From Nitrososphaeraceae archaeon (GTDB lineage Archaea; Thermoproteota; Nitrososphaeria; Nitrososphaerales; Nitrososphaeraceae), in assembly GCA_009377575.1 (NCBI GenBank), contig WHTU01000040.1:1-32416 (forward strand): DNA of 32,416 bases. Direction: 5' to 3'. Shown here in pieces: positions 31,336 through 32,416 of the stretch (positions within the stretch are counted from its first letter, which is position 1; each line of letters begins with the position of its first letter). Both the position numbers and the translations under genes were made by a program. The notes beneath the pieces are model-generated. The model had not been told where the DNA came from. It saw nothing but the letters and a program-made list of their open reading frames with translations, and ran no database searches.

Positions 31336-31824
31336 TTGCTGAGAGGACTTGCGATATCAAAGAATAGTCTTGTCATATTGATTGCTATTTCTGCTACAGC
31401 CATCATCCTCTCCATACTTGCATATCAATATTCTAATTCAATCTCTACCAAGGTCGTCGATATTGCTACACAAGAGATAAGATCAAATGCCATAATTCAA
31501 GCCCATGATCTGTCAGAAATACTCGCAAATCGTCTAGAATCCATAATACCTCTTCTACAAACATTGGCTGACGCCCCTGCACTACAAAATAATGAATATC
31601 AAAGGGCTCGTCTGATAATTGATTTTAGGCAAAATTACACAAGCGGTCTAACTGACTTCTATATGTGGCTTGAGAAAGATGGCAAGATAGTATGGATTAG
31701 CAATATTAGTGATATGAGAATTGTATGCTTAATTGTTTTCACTACATTAATTGCTCTTTTCATTAGAGATATTTTAACACTTTCACGCTCAGGACTTTGT
31801 TGCTCTCTAACTAGTAACAAATAA
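31336..31824 (+). pseudogene. Truncated Cache-type sensor, signalling part missing
   Basis: The 162-residue frame (TTG start, no ATG) begins with a membrane helix (SLVILIAISATAIILSILAY). An extracellular sensor segment follows: VVDIATQEIRSNAIIQAHDL, NRLESIIPLLQTLADAPALQ and YTSGLTDFYMWLEKDGKIVW. That is the start of a double-Cache domain of histidine kinases and chemoreceptors. After WISNIS the sequence changes abruptly to a second hydrophobic helix (IVCLIVFTTLIALFIRDI) and stops. Most of the Cache domain and every signalling domain are absent, so a large internal deletion of a full-length sensor kinase is the best reading. It could still encode a short membrane protein. Confidence 0.6.
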
Positions 31825-32197
31825 CAGTCTTTTGCTTATTCCATAATACACGCATTTGTTTGGCAGGTCGCTTATCTTATTTACACAGTAAAATCCTTCA
31901 CATGATCCGTTATTACAAATGTAACCTTTCCCCCCGGTAAGGTAGCGCCGGCTTTCATAAACGAAGTCGTGTGTGTTCCTATTTTTTACACGGTTTTGTT
32001 TTTCATTCTCGCTGATTGGTGTTGGTTCGAAAAATAACATTACTTGCTCTCTACATTCTAGCAATTTAAAACGTATGAGAGACACAACTATGTCATTAGA
32101 CTAATTTATTTCAACAAATACTTCTTCCAGTGATATCCAATTGCCGATAACAAATAAAGGTATATCACCAAGTTGTAAAATTATGACATGAAAGGTA
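31825..32197. other. Intergenic stretch, one weak Cys-rich frame
   Basis: A minus-strand frame at 31807-32085 (GTG start, 92 residues, containing CNNGSCEGFYC) overlaps the end of the truncated sensor. It has no recognised family and its start is weak, so I do not call it a gene. Confidence 0.35.
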
Positions 32198-32347
32198 GTG
32201 CGACCAAGACGGGGTGTGAAGGAGGATTCTAATGCAGAGAATAGAGCTGATAACAATGCACGGATTGACGACTCAAACGATAATTCTGTGACTCAAAACA
32301 ACGACCAAGAAATTGAAGATGTAGAGGATGACTCTAGTGTCGAATAA
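32198..32347 (+). CDS. Small acidic hypothetical protein
   Basis: The 49-residue product starts with GTG at 32198, the only usual start after an in-frame TGA. It begins basic (VRPRRGVKED) and then becomes an Asn/Asp/Glu-rich tail (SVTQNNDQEIEDVEDDSSVE), which is probably disordered. Only 2 bases separate its stop from the following partial gene, which suggests an operon. No family is recognised. Confidence 0.4.
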   Translation: MRPRRGVKEDSNAENRADNNARIDDSNDNSVTQNNDQEIEDVEDDSSVE

Positions 32348-32349
32348 GA

Positions 32350-32416
32350 TTGCTTCACATTAAAGATCGATATACAGAACTCAAACCTGGTGATACTGGT
32401 ACAGTTGCCGGAATTT
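32350..32416 (+). CDS. Partial gene running off the right edge
   Basis: From a TTG start, 22 codons read LLHIKDRYTELKPGDTGTVA and continue past the window end. The segment DRYTELKPGDTGTV resembles the small beta-barrel of DUF4314-like and KOW-like proteins (D-Y-T-x-L-K-P-G-x-x-G-x-V). It is too short for a firm call. Confidence 0.45.
   Translation, partial: MLHIKDRYTELKPGDTGTVAGI

Noticed and set aside
31807-32085. Minus-strand 92-residue Cys-rich frame
   Set aside because: Weak GTG start, overlap with the truncated sensor and no family.

Overview
The window looks like a chromosome segment of an ammonia-oxidising archaeon of the Nitrososphaera/Nitrosocosmicus type (Thaumarchaeota). This rests on family recognition from memory: TATA-box/leaderless gene starts, short secreted proteins, a tandem DcmR-like (MEDS) sensor protein, ribbon-helix-helix regulators in divergent pairs, and an MCM/B-family polymerase/archaeal primase replication set. 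No rRNA, tRNA or CRISPR array was recognised.

About 1.7 to 24 kb is read as an integrated mobile element. Its left part (1.7-13.8 kb) is a packaging and surface region, mostly on the minus strand. It has two tandem units of [secreted CPEG-motif protein - terminase small subunit - terminase large subunit]. The second unit also has a 37-residue membrane peptide, a cupin gene sits in the other, and there is a decayed third small-subunit copy plus a diverged fourth on the plus strand. Further right come an operon of a secreted protein, a coiled-coil protein and a Cys-containing protein, a plus-strand TIR/deoxyribosyltransferase-like gene, a secreted FxLYD-like protein, a frame-broken gene and a beta-rich protein that could be structural.

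The middle part (13.9-21.9 kb) is visibly more AT-rich and mostly plus strand. It is a compact replication operon: zinc-ribbon protein, MCM-like helicase, B-family DNA polymerase and a primase with a PriX-like C-terminal domain. A probable ssDNA-binding protein, a second zinc-ribbon protein and a DPPY DNA methyltransferase with an in-frame stop follow. A tyrosine integrase (22.8-24.0 kb, minus) closes the element. The genes together would integrate, replicate and package DNA, but no portal, major capsid protein, protease or tail gene was recognised. The element is therefore either a virus with unfamiliar virion proteins, a decaying provirus, a capsid-borrowing satellite, or is cut by the left window edge.

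The right part (24-32.4 kb) looks like host chromosome: a Met-rich secreted protein, an alpha/beta hydrolase, a MEDS sensor, two divergent RHH regulators, a membrane zinc-ribbon protein, a small secreted protein whose paralogue lies at 1.0-1.3 kb on the other side of the element, and a truncated Cache-type sensor. Intergenic stretches there contain relics.
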